DNA of 5,747 bases from CAVAWX01 sp963592385. Its GTDB lineage: Bacteria; Actinomycetota; Coriobacteriia; Coriobacteriales; QAMH01. How positions within the stretch are numbered: position 1 is the stretch's first letter; every line of letters starts with the position of its first letter. Under the pieces are notes generated by a model that saw nothing but the letters and a program-made list of their open reading frames with translations, ran no database searches and was not told the origin of the DNA. The translations under genes were made by a program, and so were the position numbers. Positions 5,105 to 5,747 of the stretch are shown here, in pieces. The DNA is taken from contig CAVAWX010000098.1 of the NCBI GenBank assembly GCA_963592385.1, forward strand, positions 1-5,747, written 5' to 3'.

Positions 5105-5737
5105 TTACTCCCTCGTCCAAAGTCCGGTGCGCCCGCCTTCCTTGCGGACGAGGCGCACGTCGCATATCTCCATGCCGCGGTCCACGGCCTTGCACATATC
5201 GTAGACGGTGAGCAGCGCGACGGCCACCCCCGTCAGGGCCTCCATCTCGATGCCCGTCTTGCCCGTGACGCCGCAGGTGAAACGCGCGTGGATGCCGACG
5301 CGCCCGTCCTCGCGCGCGCCCGCGTGCACAGGCTCGAGCTCGCAGGCGCTTTTCGTGATGTTGAGCGGGTGGCACATGGGCACGAGCGCGCTCGTCTGCT
5401 TGCAGCCCATGATGCCGGCCACGCGCGCGCAGGCCAAGACGTCGCCTTTTGCCGCCGTGCCGTCCACGATCATGGCCAGGGTGTCGGGGTGCATGAAGAT
5501 CCAGCCCTCGGCGATGGCCTGGCGTTTCGTCTCGTCTTTCGCGGAGACGTCCACCATGCGCACCTCGCCGCGCTCGTCCACGTGCGTGAGGTGCCCGTCG
5601 CGCGCGCCCTCGTGCTCGGCCACGCCCGCGGCCAGCCCGCCCGGCACCGCCTTCGCCGCCTCGTCTGCCTGCGCTTGGCTCTCCTGCGCCCTGCTTGCCT
5701 GCGCCTCGTTTTCCCGCACGTCGCCCTCCTGTGCCAT
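5105..5737 (-). CDS. moaC: MoaC, cyclic pyranopterin monophosphate synthase with N-terminal extension
   Basis: With MoaA, MoaC makes cyclic pyranopterin monophosphate from GTP in the first step of molybdenum cofactor synthesis; MoaC performs the rearrangement of the cyclised nucleotide to cPMP. Family motifs run from residue 49: HLTHVDERGEVRMVDVS (49-65), KGDVLACARVAGIMGCK (97-113), TSALVPMCHPL (115-125), TGKTGIEMEALT (158-169) and YDMCKAVDRGM (179-189). Lys97, Asp180 and Lys183 fit the catalytic Lys51, Asp128 and Lys131 of the E. coli enzyme. At up to 210 residues it exceeds the usual 160 or so. The first 48 residues are rich in Ala, Gln, Glu and Asp, have no recognisable domain and are probably disordered. 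Two starts are possible: ATG 5737, with a poor ribosome site and the frame open to the window edge, and GTG 5719 (204 residues), preceded by AGGAGGG (5730-5724). I give the longer frame but favour 5719. Confidence 0.9.
   Translation of the reverse strand: MAQEGDVRENEAQASRAQESQAQADEAAKAVPGGLAAGVAEHEGARDGHLTHVDERGEVRMVDVSAKDETKRQAIAEGWIFMHPDTLAMIVDGTAAKGDVLACARVAGIMGCKQTSALVPMCHPLNITKSACELEPVHAGAREDGRVGIHARFTCGVTGKTGIEMEALTGVAVALLTVYDMCKAVDRGMEICDVRLVRKEGGRTGLWTRE
5717..5730 (-). promoter_or_regulatory. Shine-Dalgarno and GTG start candidate for moaC
   Basis: On the minus strand AGGAGGG (5730-5724) is followed after four bases by GTG (5719-5717), in frame with moaC. The alternative ATG six codons upstream has only GGCAGG-like sequence before it, so this GTG is the better-supported start. 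Confidence 0.55.
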
Positions 5738-5747
5738 ATCGCCTGCC

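Noticed and set aside
4578..5204. Plus-strand frames across the mogA/moaC region
   Set aside because: They lie opposite strongly supported molybdenum cofactor genes and encode no recognisable sequence.
1..5747. CRISPR array, insertion sequence or phage attachment site
   Set aside because: No spaced repeats, transposase motifs or terminal inverted repeats were found on either strand.

Overview
The window is high-GC bacterial DNA with tightly packed genes, strong Shine-Dalgarno sites and G/C-rich third codon positions. It carries two convergent gene groups. The lineage cannot be proved from this piece. The base composition and the arsenic/molybdenum gene content would suit an anaerobic high-GC actinobacterium such as a member of the Coriobacteriia, but that is a low-confidence guess.

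Left region (1-4484, + strand) is one operon of four closely spaced genes. In order they are: a full-length ArsM-type SAM methyltransferase that has lost most of the arsenic-binding cysteines (5-1111); a CobW/COG0523-type GTPase (1131-2315); a second ArsM-type methyltransferase that keeps all the expected cysteines but ends early (2328-3242); and an ArsS-type radical SAM enzyme with a C-terminal cysteine cluster (3252-4484). ArsM methylates trivalent arsenic. ArsS is the radical SAM enzyme of arsenosugar biosynthesis, which joins a deoxyadenosyl group from SAM to the methylated arsenical. The likely theme is therefore organoarsenical (or related metalloid) synthesis, with a degenerate methyltransferase paralogue and a metal-chaperone-like GTPase added to the usual arsM-arsS pair. 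No arsR, arsB/acr3 or arsC is present here, and the promoter lies left of the window.

The most striking detail is at the junction of the last two operon genes. They are in the same frame, separated only by a TAG at 3240-3242. The residues on both sides of that TAG align without gaps to the continuous C-terminal domain of the first gene, with the TAG falling on a tyrosine codon. The ArsS-like protein thus begins with the missing C-terminal domain of the preceding ArsM. This looks like an ArsM-ArsS fusion cut by one stop codon, or one that is read through.

Middle region (4485-4616) is a 132-base convergent intergenic gap with a 14-bp tandem duplication at the operon's last stop codon and three GC-rich inverted repeats that may end transcription from either side.

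Right region (4617-5747, - strand) is a two-gene molybdenum-cofactor operon: moaC (5737-5105), with an Ala/Gln/Glu-rich N-terminal extension, followed 5 bases later by a mogA/moaB-type gene (5099-4617). It is probably functionally independent of the arsenic-type operon.
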